This document shows, in pieces, positions 40,651-50,430 of a stretch of DNA of 64,000 bases. The DNA lies in contig NZ_CP060084.1 in NCBI RefSeq assembly GCF_014211975.1, forward strand, positions 992,001 to 1,056,000, read 5' to 3'. The translations under genes were made by a program, and so were the position numbers. The DNA comes from Teredinibacter haidensis (GTDB lineage Bacteria; Pseudomonadota; Gammaproteobacteria; Pseudomonadales; Cellvibrionaceae). The notes under the pieces are model-generated. The model made no database searches. It worked only from the letters and a program-made list of their open reading frames with translations, and was not told the DNA's origin. Within the stretch, counting starts at the first letter, position 1, and each line of letters begins with the position of its first letter.

Positions 40651-43155
40651 ATGCCTGCAAGAGATAATACCGCGTCAGATATTCCTGTAATTACAGATTC
40701 GATGCTATGTAGCGTCGATATTGATAGCGACACTGTGCTGAGTGGGTCAGAGGTGAAGGATAAGGACCAAATAATTCGCGAGCTGGTTGCGCAGGTAAAA
40801 AAGCAGCATCGTATTATTCACCGTCTTAATGAAAAACTACAGCCTGATAATAAGGAAAAAGGTCGTCGTAGTAATAAGATTTCAGGATCTGATCGAAACG
40901 ACATAGATTCGAAATATCTTGAGTCAACAATAAAAGATAAACTAATCAATCGCATACATGAAAATGTAGAGAAAAAGCAAGTTAAATTGAAGAAAAGATT
41001 TGGCAAGTTGTCATCTCTATTATCTGGAGCGACAAAAAAAGATGATGCGTCTCTTGATAAAACGTTTGTAGATGTAAGTGAATTCCCTGGAGAGCTGCGA
41101 AGAACTTTGGATGAGCAGTTTAAAGATGAGGTCGTCAGACAAATTAAAGATGATTTGCGAAAGGAGCTGATGGCTGAATTAAAAAAAAATGACAACCTTA
41201 GGCGTAATCAGAAAGATGTCTTTTCTAGGAGTGAAGATTTAAGTGAAAATAAGAAAAAAGAGGTGTTGCGTAAAACGAGGAAAACAGAACTAAGGTCCGC
41301 TGAGAAAACGGGTTTATCCGGTATAAAAAAAGAGGCGTTGAAATCTCCAGGAAATCTAGATTCTGAAGGGGTTGTAGCGGTCGGTGGCGACAAAAAAAGT
41401 CATAGAGATTCTGTTAAAGGGGAGACTCGTAATAAAGATAAAGAAATGTCCGGTTGTTTTGTGAGCTCGACGGAAAAGATGGTATCGAAATATGAAGCAG
41501 AAAAGAAGGGAAAAACCACATTAAATATCAAGGATATATCATCAAAAAATTCAACTGCTGCGGGAATCCTTGAAGCCTCAATCGAGTCACCGCATGCAGT
41601 CACGCCAGTTTGTAAAGACTTCGTAGTCGCGGCGCAGCCTAGATCAGAAAAGGCTGCTAGCTTACCTTCTTTCCCTTTTGTCGATAGGCTCGTTGATGCT
41701 GAGGATGTCGATGACGAGGATGATGAAGTCGATAGCGAGCGTCTTTTCTCCCTTACCAAAATATTAGACTCGAGCCCCTACAAAGGTCGCAAGGACGGCA
41801 ATGCTCCGGCTATGATCGAAGTTGCTCGAATTCATCGGGGGGAGATAAAAGATCTACAACATATAGCATTAGGTAGCAGTTATTCGGCGTGTGTTGGCGG
41901 CAAAGAGCTAAAAATCGCTCGTAATGGTAGAGATAACCGTTGCCAGATATTTTATTCCCAACGCCACTTTCGTGGTTCTGTCGGTGATTACGATAGTAAA
42001 AATAGTGGAGGAGCAGATGCCAAGTCGCTACCATCGAGTAATTCAAAAAAACAGATACGATATACGCTTCCAACGAATAAGGTAGTATTTTTGAAAGCCG
42101 GGAACGATGAATATCGTATGCGGATCGTTCCTACAAGTATTTCCTGTAACATTCCCGATGAAAGTCCGCCCTCAGGAAAGCGCTTTAAGCATTTTCTACA
42201 ATATTCTGCATTATTCCATGTGTTTGTAATAATTATTGTAAGTCTAGTGTATTCGCTAACTAACAAAGAAATAGAGCTCAAAGAAGAGCCGAGATTTACG
42301 CAGGTCAGCTTACAAGATTTTAATAAAGTGTCGCCGACACCGAAGCCGAAAGCCAAGCCCCCTGCTGATTTAAAAAACGTGAAGCAAGATAAAGTTGAAA
42401 AGCCAAAACCAGCTAAGGGAAAAAATGTAAAAGTTACAAAAAAACCAGAAAGTCATTCCCCCAAACCAAAAAATGCAGGTGGCGGTAGTAAGAATGGAGG
42501 AAATATCAAAAAACGCGATGTAAAAAGCTCTGGATTATTGGCGGCTCTAGGTACCAAGAAAGGAAGGCAGCCAGGTAAAATCCAGGCGCTTGCCACTATA
42601 AGTAGCATTGACGCAGTTTCAACGTTGGATAGCGAGTCCGCAGTACTAAAAGTTGGAGGCCTTGCGGCCAAGGTAAAAGGAGCGCGTATTGAAGTTGCGA
42701 CTGGGGGGCTAATCAATACGAGTGGCTCTACCAAGGTGCTACGTAGCGGAGGTGCAGAGGGCGACGGCAGTATTGCAGCGCTTGAAACAGGCGTTACGGG
42801 TAGTCGAGATGTGCGTGGTAAAGTTTCTGCAACGTTGACACGTAAGGTGAATATAAGCGGTGGTTTAAGTCGGAACGAAGTTAAGCGTGTCATCGACGCC
42901 CATATGGATGAAGTTGTCTATTGCTATGAAAAGACATTGCTAAGTACTCCGGGTTTGGCCGGAAAGGTTGTTTTTGAATGGAAAGTGTTGCTTTCCGGTC
43001 GTGTGGGTGCAGTTAACATTAAGTCATCTTCCTTGCGCGCCAATGAAATTCATTCCTGTATAAAGAGTGCTATCAAAAGTTGGCAGTTTCCGCAGCCTAC
43101 AGGCACGTCTGTATTTGTTTCTTTCCCATTTATTTTTGACTCGGTCGAATTCTAA
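40651..43155 (+). CDS. Large TonB-like trans-envelope protein, AgmX/PglI-type C-terminus
   Basis: 834 residues. The cytoplasmic N-terminus (1 to about 510) is highly charged. It has a coiled-coil start (REVAQVKKQHRIIHRLNE-like, about 45-75), a Lys/Glu-rich disordered region, and a compact beta-rich segment (about 385-500) reminiscent of an FHA-like domain. One transmembrane helix (about 517-538) is followed by a Pro/Lys-rich TonB-like spacer (about 555-625), GLLAALG, and a C-terminal domain (about 735-834; SRNEVKRVIDAHMDEVVYCYE) of the AgmX/PglI TonB-related type. This domain order recalls GltG of Myxococcus. It likely transmits motor energy to outer-membrane partners. Confidence 0.8.
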   Translation: MPARDNTASDIPVITDSMLCSVDIDSDTVLSGSEVKDKDQIIRELVAQVKKQHRIIHRLNEKLQPDNKEKGRRSNKISGSDRNDIDSKYLESTIKDKLINRIHENVEKKQVKLKKRFGKLSSLLSGATKKDDASLDKTFVDVSEFPGELRRTLDEQFKDEVVRQIKDDLRKELMAELKKNDNLRRNQKDVFSRSEDLSENKKKEVLRKTRKTELRSAEKTGLSGIKKEALKSPGNLDSEGVVAVGGDKKSHRDSVKGETRNKDKEMSGCFVSSTEKMVSKYEAEKKGKTTLNIKDISSKNSTAAGILEASIESPHAVTPVCKDFVVAAQPRSEKAASLPSFPFVDRLVDAEDVDDEDDEVDSERLFSLTKILDSSPYKGRKDGNAPAMIEVARIHRGEIKDLQHIALGSSYSACVGGKELKIARNGRDNRCQIFYSQRHFRGSVGDYDSKNSGGADAKSLPSSNSKKQIRYTLPTNKVVFLKAGNDEYRMRIVPTSISCNIPDESPPSGKRFKHFLQYSALFHVFVIIIVSLVYSLTNKEIELKEEPRFTQVSLQDFNKVSPTPKPKAKPPADLKNVKQDKVEKPKPAKGKNVKVTKKPESHSPKPKNAGGGSKNGGNIKKRDVKSSGLLAALGTKKGRQPGKIQALATISSIDAVSTLDSESAVLKVGGLAAKVKGARIEVATGGLINTSGSTKVLRSGGAEGDGSIAALETGVTGSRDVRGKVSATLTRKVNISGGLSRNEVKRVIDAHMDEVVYCYEKTLLSTPGLAGKVVFEWKVLLSGRVGAVNIKSSSLRANEIHSCIKSAIKSWQFPQPTGTSVFVSFPFIFDSVEF

Positions 43156-43166
43156 GGAGCCGGTAA

Positions 43167-43874
43167 ATGCGTTTTATACGAACTGCTGTTTTTTCAATCG
43201 TCGTGCTTAGCGGCTCTCCGTGGGCCTTATGCGATGAAAACGATAGGTCGGATGTTCCAGAGGTAACGATTATTCAAGAAAGGATTTTCGACAAAAAGAA
43301 CGAGGTAGGACTGTCTCTTGGGTATTTGCCTGATGACAACTTTTACGAAGCGTTTCCAGTAACGATAAATTATATCCATCATTTTGACGAGCACTACGCT
43401 TGGGAGGTTATCCGAGCAAGCTATATGTTGAATAACGAGCGCGATATTAAGCGGGATCTCGAAGAAAATTTTGGCGTTACTCCATCAACGTTCGACGAAT
43501 TTGTTAGTCATATAGAAACCAGCTTTATCGTTAAGCCAACTTACGGGAAGGATTCTTTGTGGAATAAATTAATTCTTAATCATGAGGGGTACTTTTCTTT
43601 TGGGGCGGGTGTGGCTACATACGAAAAAAAGTTTAGCTATGATTCTCCGCAGCAAGAATCGGCACTTACGGTGAGCGTTGGCATTGGGAGGAAATATTTT
43701 TTTAATAGATCAGTCAATATTAGTTTAGATCTTAAGGAGATTGTTGTTTTTAAGGAAGATACAACGGAAAGCTCTGTCTATATGGGTGTAGGGTTCAATT
43801 ATAGATTCGACCTATTTGGATCGATGAGGAAAATTGATGAAGAAAGCTCTTCCATTTATAAGTATTTGAACTGA
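43167..43874 (+). CDS. Outer-membrane beta-barrel protein (myxobacterial-type)
   Basis: 235 residues with a signal peptide (about 1-22). The mature protein alternates short polar turns and amphipathic strands (NEVGLSLGYLPDDNFYEAFPVTINYIHHF, then GYFSFGAGVATYEKK, then VYMGVGFNYRFDLFG). This is consistent with a small eight-stranded barrel like those of the TIGR04565 'outer membrane beta-barrel' family found with Agl/Glt-type genes. Its stop overlaps the next start. The family name is from memory of its features, not from a search. Confidence 0.72.
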   Translation: MRFIRTAVFSIVVLSGSPWALCDENDRSDVPEVTIIQERIFDKKNEVGLSLGYLPDDNFYEAFPVTINYIHHFDEHYAWEVIRASYMLNNERDIKRDLEENFGVTPSTFDEFVSHIETSFIVKPTYGKDSLWNKLILNHEGYFSFGAGVATYEKKFSYDSPQQESALTVSVGIGRKYFFNRSVNISLDLKEIVVFKEDTTESSVYMGVGFNYRFDLFGSMRKIDEESSSIYKYLN

Positions 43875-45406
43875 TGACTATGTTTTCAATCGATCGTTTT
43901 ACCGTTAGTGTATTGTTAGTATTAGCTATTTCCTCTCCGGTAAAATCCCAGAGTATAGGGCCTGTCGGTACCCCGCTTTTGGAGACTACTGTAGAGCTAT
44001 CGATCGATGAGCAAGAACAGCTGGATGAAGAAAAGAAGCGTCTATTCAAAACGGGTCAAGACAAATTTAACAACAGAAAATATATGGATGCTCTAATAGC
44101 TTTCTATCTGTATATGAAAGCGGCTAATTCTAGCGATGAGAATTATGAATGGGCGTATTTTTTCTATGGCGTATCACTCGAAAAGCTGGGATTTTCGCAT
44201 GCGGCAGTAGATACATTTACCGATATCGTTACCGAAAAACCAAACACAAAAATCGTAATTTATATTCTTAGTTACTTTGATATGATTTCACGGAAGCAAC
44301 CATTTGATCAGGAGTTGTTGATTGCGCAGGCGCTTAATAGCACTGATTACGGATTTATCGAAGACGATCTGTCGGCTTTAGTGCACTATCACCAGGGCGT
44401 ATACGATGCGCGTTCTGGATTGGCGGATTGGTCTAACAGCCATTTTGAAAAAATCCCAGCGGGCTCGGTTTACTTCGGGCACTACCTCTACCATAAAGCC
44501 GTTGAAGCGATTATTCGGGACGAAATTGGTGTTGCAGAGAAGACCTTAGATCAACTATTGGCGCTCCCAGGATTGGATTCAAAGCTTAAGGATACCGCTC
44601 ATTGGTCTAGTGCGAGATTGTTGTTTGAGCATAGGGAATACAAAAAGGCAATTGAGCACTACAAAGCGATTAAAACACCAGTAAACGAACAAGCTTCTTT
44701 TTTGCTTGAGAGGGCATGGAATCAATATGGGCTGCAAAATCCACAGCGAGCAATGGGTTTGCTTTACGCATTTGACGCCCCGAATTTCGAGCGTTATTTT
44801 ACCCCTGAGATGTTTATTTTGAAATCGCTAATTTATAAGAGCTTGTGCAATTACGAGTCCACGTTGTCGACTGTAGATGAATTTTACACGCGTTATCAGA
44901 AAGCACTCGACGCGGTTTATGACCGTAAAGCTGCCGCTGACCCGGAATCTGAAACGCTTTTATTACTTGTTTTGAATGATGAGGTGATCAAGCGCCAATG
45001 GAGATTCGTTAGGCTACTAGAAAATGAAATTGAGCTGTTAAAGGAGGTTGACGATCGAGGTCTACGTGAGCATCTGAAAAATATCTATCAGTTGAAGGTT
45101 GAAAAAGTTGCAAAAAAAATTCGCATTAACGTCGATGCGGAGTACGAGAGGCTTGCAAATAATTTGCTGGAGTATGAAGAAAATATCAACCTAGTTCGTT
45201 ATGAGGCTGGAGTTGACAGGTACCAAAGCGCGACACTGCTACGTTATAGAGGACATGAAAATATACGAGCTGGAGCCGAAACTGATCGCAGTAAAGTAAT
45301 TTACCCCTTTCAGGGTGAATTTTGGAATGATGAATTTGATGACTATAAGGTTCATATAGCAGACGAATGCAACAACGAGCAGGAATGGGAGGTGTTTTTT
45401 GAATGA
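43874..45406 (+). CDS. Periplasmic TPR-like repeat protein
   Basis: 510 residues. Signal peptide (FTVSVLLVLAISSPVKS), then helical repeats of TPR type (for example KFNNRKYMDALIAFYLYMKAA near 55, and WAYFFYGVSLEKLGFSHAAV near 90), continuing to about residue 330, and a long helical C-terminus. Start overlaps the barrel stop (TGATG) and its stop overlaps the next gene (ATGA), so the three are translationally coupled. Likely a periplasmic scaffold of the machine. Confidence 0.72.
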   Translation: MTMFSIDRFTVSVLLVLAISSPVKSQSIGPVGTPLLETTVELSIDEQEQLDEEKKRLFKTGQDKFNNRKYMDALIAFYLYMKAANSSDENYEWAYFFYGVSLEKLGFSHAAVDTFTDIVTEKPNTKIVIYILSYFDMISRKQPFDQELLIAQALNSTDYGFIEDDLSALVHYHQGVYDARSGLADWSNSHFEKIPAGSVYFGHYLYHKAVEAIIRDEIGVAEKTLDQLLALPGLDSKLKDTAHWSSARLLFEHREYKKAIEHYKAIKTPVNEQASFLLERAWNQYGLQNPQRAMGLLYAFDAPNFERYFTPEMFILKSLIYKSLCNYESTLSTVDEFYTRYQKALDAVYDRKAAADPESETLLLLVLNDEVIKRQWRFVRLLENEIELLKEVDDRGLREHLKNIYQLKVEKVAKKIRINVDAEYERLANNLLEYEENINLVRYEAGVDRYQSATLLRYRGHENIRAGAETDRSKVIYPFQGEFWNDEFDDYKVHIADECNNEQEWEVFFE

Positions 45407-48400
45407 ACAATAATATCTTAACGAGAGTTATTGGCTTCTTAAAGTGCCTAGGTTTTTTATCCTTGTTGTTGAGTGTTTTTTCCTGCTCGTCGCATTCATT
45501 CTTCAGGCTCGCCGGGGAAGAGTCTCCCGAGCTTGAATTGGAGTTGAAACGGGACGATACCGAAACAAGTAAATACGGTTTTCAAAAGGAAGACCAAACC
45601 GTTGAAGAACATACGCTTATAAAACGCTTTGAGCTGGATAAAAGCAATTTAGATCATGCCATTACAAATACTAAAGATCTAATATCTAAGTCTTATGACC
45701 GGCCATTTCTTCCTGAACTATATATTCGCTTGGCGGAACTCTATACTGAGAAATCCCGTGTCGTATTTTTTTTGCGCCGTCTGGAAATGGGGGAGCGTGG
45801 AAAAACACGTGAAATTAGCAGTTTGGAAGCGACAGGTTTAAAAGAAAAAGCGATTGAAACCTATCTTCAAATTGCCAGTCATTATCCCGAGTTTGAAGAA
45901 CTCGATAAGGTCCATTTCTATTTGGCTCACGAGTTTCGTGAATTAGGTAAATATTCTGAAATGGTTGATCAGTACGAATCCATTTTGAAAGAGTTTCCCT
46001 TTAGCGAATTTGTTCCAGAGTCGCTCCTTCTTTTGGGTGATCACGCCTACGAAGAAAAAAATATTGACCAGGCTCTCGGATACTATCTTAACGTACTGCA
46101 GTATCCGAAAAGCTCTGCTGTGGTTATAGCGCGTTACAAACTTGCTTGGGTACATATTAACAAACGAAACTATAGCCAGGCTTTGGATCTGTTTGAGCAA
46201 TCAGTTAAAAATAGGATCTCGCCTTCTACCGTAGATGTTGATACTTATAATCGTGTCGATATTCGTCTTGAGGCATTGGCAGATATGGCTTACACCTATA
46301 GCCAAGTCTATAAAGAGACTAAGCCAGGGGATGATTCAAAATATTTTAAGGATATCGCTTGGTCACGTAGGTCTTATATTATGGTAATGGAAAAGCTTTC
46401 GAAACGGTACATGATTAAGCATAAATGGGACAATGCAGCATATATATATCGCGAATTGTCTGAGATTCAATTCGATGGTGATAAGCTACTCCAGTACACA
46501 GAAAATCTATATACCTGTGTACTGGAGTCTAAGAATTTCAATAACTCCGACAAAGATGTAGCGCTTATAGTCAAAGCATTAGAACAAAACGTGTACTCGG
46601 TACATGTTGATGAAAAACATAAATTGTTGACCGATTATGAAGTTTATGCACGTGATGTGGCGACACGTTTACATGAAAAAGCTAAACGTACTAGGAGTCT
46701 AGACGATTACTTATTAGCGGCGTCCGTATATGAGGAATTTCTCAATTTCTTTGATGCGAGCCCAAAATATTCAGAGATGAAAATAAATTATGCAGAAAGT
46801 TTATTTGCCGGCGGTGATTTTACTCGCGCAGGTAAAGTGTATGAGTCTATTGCCCTACATACTGATGATATAAAAAGCAAACACGATCCTTTATATAGCG
46901 CTGCGGTGGCTTATTACACCGCACTCGACGACAAGGAAAACCTTAATTATTACGAAATTGCCTTTTCTCAAGATGGACTTCGAGATGTGGGGCAGGCCTA
47001 TGCATCCCTTTATCCCGAGTCCAGTAAAGTCCAGGATATTCTGTTTAACATTGCGCGTATTCAGTACGACAAAGGTGAGTTCGATGATGCTATTCAGGAG
47101 TTTTCCTCCTTTGTAAAACGCTACCCTAATGGTGACAATGCCAACGCAGCTGTTGAACTCATTATGGATGCGTTAAACCTGACGGAGAACTACGGAGGGC
47201 TGGTCGATTTGCAACAAGAGTTGGCAGGGATCCCAAAACTAGATTCGAGTGTAAAGCAGAAATTAGTAAAAATAGGGAAATCTGCTCAGGCAAAAATAAT
47301 TCAGGAGATGGTTGTTGAGTCCATAAACGACTGGGATTCAGGAAAGGATAAGTTACTCAGCTTCGTCGACAATAGTAAAACCGCAGGGATGGGTATTCAA
47401 GCGCTTAATGCATTGTTTGTCTCGAGCGAAGAGCATGGCGATATCGAAACCATGCATATAGCGGGGCAAAATATTATAAGCCGATTTCCCCGAACAGAGA
47501 ATGCGGAGAATGCCCTTAAAGCACTTATTGATCTGTCTTTGACAACGGCTCAGTATCGTGTCCTGGCAGATTACCTCGAGCAATATGTCCAGCAATTTCC
47601 GAAGTCAGAAAACGCCAGTGACTTTTTATTTCAAGCAGGCCAGATACGCGGAAATCTGAAGCAGACATCCCTGGCAATAAATATCTATAGAAAACTACTC
47701 GATGGTTACCGTCTTGATAAGGAATATCGTGAGAAAGTGGTTCTAGCTCTAATCACGGAACACAATGCAAACGGAGAAAAAGAATCTGCTTACAGAGTGA
47801 TGGATCGTTACAAAAGTTCAATTAACTCAAAGACTTTGAACGCGGTTGGTGCTGAGCTTTCATACTATACAAATCGTACAGGTTCAACACAGAGCTATAT
47901 GCGTAAAGCTCGAAGAAATATTTCGCAAGGAGAAATTTCTAACGACTATTTCGAACCTCTTGGTAGAACTGCCTATGGCCTCGCTAATCGTTCTTACGAC
48001 CGGTTTATGAAATTGAAGTTAGGCACAGAGATCGACAACAGTGTGGTTACGGAAAAAACCAAACTGCAGGAACAGCTACAGAGCGAGTATATATCCGCCA
48101 TTAATTTTAAGTCTCCACGCTGGTCCATTTTGTCTTGTTACAGGCTTTACGAGATAAATAGTGAATATGCACTTTTTTTGGAGACTGCACCAGATCCCGA
48201 GGGGTTTTCAGCTGAAGAGATAACACAGTATAAGCAGATAATCTACGAAAAATCGCTAGAGTATAAAAATGAAGCCGTACAATACTTAAATACCGGGCAG
48301 GAGCTTGCAAAGCGGATTAGACCATTTGACAGGCAAATAGCACTTTACAATCCAGATGTTGGTTCGACGGACGTACGAAATAAGACGTTTTTAACAAGAT

Positions 48401-48861
48401 CTAAACAGAAGCAAATAGGCCTGGAATCTCTTAAAGAAAATAGAATTAGGGCGGTTTATGATTCTCTATACCGAAATCCGGACGATGTAGATGCGCTTCT
48501 ATCTCTGGCAAATATCTATAAACAGCGTGGTGATTTTGGCCAGGCAATTGTGGTTGCGAAAAAATTGTTGGCAGAGCAGCTGAAGCTAGGTAGGCATCGT
48601 CGTGCGGAGGTGTATGCGTTAATGGGCGTGGTGTATATCCATTTTGGTGAAGATGTACTTGCGAGCGAAGCCTTGCAAAAATCGTTGGATATTGACAGCG
48701 CCAATTATTCAGCCGCGGTAAATCTCGCGGGCCTATATTATCACTATGGTTATGAGGGTTATGCGAATAGTGTTTACAGCAAGAGGGTAGGACTGAAAAG
48801 TAAGGGCGATGAAGCGCTAATCCTCGCTCGAGCGGAGGGGTTTTTCAATGCTCCAGATTAA
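45403..48861 (+). CDS. Giant TPR lipoprotein
   Basis: 1152 residues. Signal peptide ends SVFSC, giving a probable lipid-linked C28. The rest is almost entirely TPR-type helical repeats (for example EKAIETYLQIASHYPEFEEL near 148, DDAIQEFSSFVKRYPNGDNA near 563, DFGQAIVVAKKLLAEQLKLG near 1046). Similar to GltE/GltD-type TPR scaffolds in Myxococcus, but larger. Overlaps both neighbours (4 and 14 bases). Likely anchored to the outer membrane inner leaflet, spanning much of the periplasm. Confidence 0.75.
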   Translation: MNNNILTRVIGFLKCLGFLSLLLSVFSCSSHSFFRLAGEESPELELELKRDDTETSKYGFQKEDQTVEEHTLIKRFELDKSNLDHAITNTKDLISKSYDRPFLPELYIRLAELYTEKSRVVFFLRRLEMGERGKTREISSLEATGLKEKAIETYLQIASHYPEFEELDKVHFYLAHEFRELGKYSEMVDQYESILKEFPFSEFVPESLLLLGDHAYEEKNIDQALGYYLNVLQYPKSSAVVIARYKLAWVHINKRNYSQALDLFEQSVKNRISPSTVDVDTYNRVDIRLEALADMAYTYSQVYKETKPGDDSKYFKDIAWSRRSYIMVMEKLSKRYMIKHKWDNAAYIYRELSEIQFDGDKLLQYTENLYTCVLESKNFNNSDKDVALIVKALEQNVYSVHVDEKHKLLTDYEVYARDVATRLHEKAKRTRSLDDYLLAASVYEEFLNFFDASPKYSEMKINYAESLFAGGDFTRAGKVYESIALHTDDIKSKHDPLYSAAVAYYTALDDKENLNYYEIAFSQDGLRDVGQAYASLYPESSKVQDILFNIARIQYDKGEFDDAIQEFSSFVKRYPNGDNANAAVELIMDALNLTENYGGLVDLQQELAGIPKLDSSVKQKLVKIGKSAQAKIIQEMVVESINDWDSGKDKLLSFVDNSKTAGMGIQALNALFVSSEEHGDIETMHIAGQNIISRFPRTENAENALKALIDLSLTTAQYRVLADYLEQYVQQFPKSENASDFLFQAGQIRGNLKQTSLAINIYRKLLDGYRLDKEYREKVVLALITEHNANGEKESAYRVMDRYKSSINSKTLNAVGAELSYYTNRTGSTQSYMRKARRNISQGEISNDYFEPLGRTAYGLANRSYDRFMKLKLGTEIDNSVVTEKTKLQEQLQSEYISAINFKSPRWSILSCYRLYEINSEYALFLETAPDPEGFSAEEITQYKQIIYEKSLEYKNEAVQYLNTGQELAKRIRPFDRQIALYNPDVGSTDVRNKTFLTRSKQKQIGLESLKENRIRAVYDSLYRNPDDVDALLSLANIYKQRGDFGQAIVVAKKLLAEQLKLGRHRRAEVYALMGVVYIHFGEDVLASEALQKSLDIDSANYSAAVNLAGLYYHYGYEGYANSVYSKRVGLKSKGDEALILARAEGFFNAPD

Positions 48862-50242
48862 TTGGCCTGTGCTTGCTTTTATTGTCGAACTTCTCGGTTT
48901 ATTAATGATGGTTTCTTGTGGTGGCGGTTCTAGTCGTGACAAAACTGAAGTGCAGCCTGAAATTGTTCAAAGCCCGTGGTTAAAAACTGCGATTATGCGC
49001 GTTACTGATGGCGGCTTGTTAAGTGCTAATGTGGCGGCTGTTCCAGACCACCTATACGAAAGTTTGATCCACTTTGTCTATATAGTCGATGCTGATGATG
49101 GCAGTGAAGCAGAGTCTCCCCCCCCGAATGAATATACCCTGCGACATTTGGTTTGGGACACTAGCGCAAGTGATGGGAAGAATATTGTATCTACTGATGA
49201 CATCGTTACTCTGGATAACACTCTGGAGTTTGATCTAGAGATTGATGAAAGTAACACGCTTTATGCCGCATACAGAGGAGGGAATAAAGCTCACTGTAAT
49301 ACTAAGCAATCTGACACCATGGTGGCGGTAAAAGCTGTAGGTGATGACCAATGGCACGAATATGTTGGCGCTATCGGTTATTCCGGGTCTCGTAACCCTG
49401 CGTACACCGATGGTGACGCAGGAGACTACCCGAGTTTGGCAATTGATAATCTTGGTAACGTGCATATCGCATTTCAATTTTTTTGGGAAGGCTGTGATTC
49501 GAATAACGCTCTGCACCCAGACATATTGTATGTCCTAAAGCCTGCTGGTTCTTTTGATAGTTTTAGCATTTCCGATGAAGAACCAGTTGAAGGTAATGAT
49601 TATGAGGAAACAAATTATCAAAATGCTGTTGGCTATCACAATAGTCTAATTTTGGATGCGGAAGAAAATCCGGCCATTTTTTATGGCGCTCGTGAAGTCA
49701 ATTATAATGAACATGGTCTACGCCTAGCTCGACGTAATAATGGGACTTGGTCCACCGAATGGGTGGATCGTGGTTGTTTCATCGGCGATGTGTCCGCCGC
49801 AATTTCTCACGAGGGTAACTTGGCTGTTGCGTATTATGTTGACGAGTGTACCGAACACCTCAGCTACACGGAAGATGATGCTCATGCGTTACGATTTGCT
49901 GTTTACGTTGATAATGAATGGCAAGTGCATACGGTTGATGAAGCTACCAAAGCTGGAACCCATACCCAATTAACCTTCGATCGATTGGGGGCTCCCGCAA
50001 TTGTTTATTACGAGACAGAATCCTACGGAATAGGCTCTCAACGTGATCTCTATAATTTAAAACTCGCTCGATTTGAATCCGATAGTAATAGTTGGTTTAA
50101 ACAGCGTGTGTCCGAAGCCGGGGATATTGGAGTGTTTAATTCTCTTTGGTTTGATGCTGACAATAATACTTATATTAGCAGTTTTTCAAAAACGGATAGT
50201 ACAATTTATCTCTTTACAGAAATAGAACTTACCGACAGTTAA
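48848..50242 (+). CDS. Lipoprotein, probable beta-propeller
   Basis: 464 residues. Lipobox MVSC (C24) followed by GGGSS. The mature protein has repeated strand-turn units with Asp-rich turns: DYPSLAIDNLGNVHIAFQF near 198, HNSLILDAEENPAIFYGA near 265, TQLTFDRLGAPAIVYYE near 375. These are BNR/sialidase-type propeller repeats without an enzymatic signature. Its start lies within the end of the TPR lipoprotein gene, so it belongs to the same transcript. Could be a surface binding protein. Confidence 0.68.
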   Translation: MLQINWPVLAFIVELLGLLMMVSCGGGSSRDKTEVQPEIVQSPWLKTAIMRVTDGGLLSANVAAVPDHLYESLIHFVYIVDADDGSEAESPPPNEYTLRHLVWDTSASDGKNIVSTDDIVTLDNTLEFDLEIDESNTLYAAYRGGNKAHCNTKQSDTMVAVKAVGDDQWHEYVGAIGYSGSRNPAYTDGDAGDYPSLAIDNLGNVHIAFQFFWEGCDSNNALHPDILYVLKPAGSFDSFSISDEEPVEGNDYEETNYQNAVGYHNSLILDAEENPAIFYGAREVNYNEHGLRLARRNNGTWSTEWVDRGCFIGDVSAAISHEGNLAVAYYVDECTEHLSYTEDDAHALRFAVYVDNEWQVHTVDEATKAGTHTQLTFDRLGAPAIVYYETESYGIGSQRDLYNLKLARFESDSNSWFKQRVSEAGDIGVFNSLWFDADNNTYISSFSKTDSTIYLFTEIELTDS

Positions 50243-50430
50243 TGAGAGTGGAATTTCTGTATCGTTTATGGGTGTGTAAATTGTCAAAATGTTAAGAAAA
50301 TATGTCAATTTTTTAGATTTAGATTCCAGTTGTTGGGAAAGAGGTGAAACGGAAGGTACTGTTTGCATAATATTCGTAGTACGTATTTTGGCTGGCAGGT
50401 AATAAAAATATTGGGTTACTGGAGGTTAGA

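Noticed and set aside
41400..42893. Long Ser-rich minus-strand frames inside the TonB-like gene
   Set aside because: Antisense of Lys/Glu/Asp-rich coding sequence, which gives Ser/Phe-rich open frames by composition.
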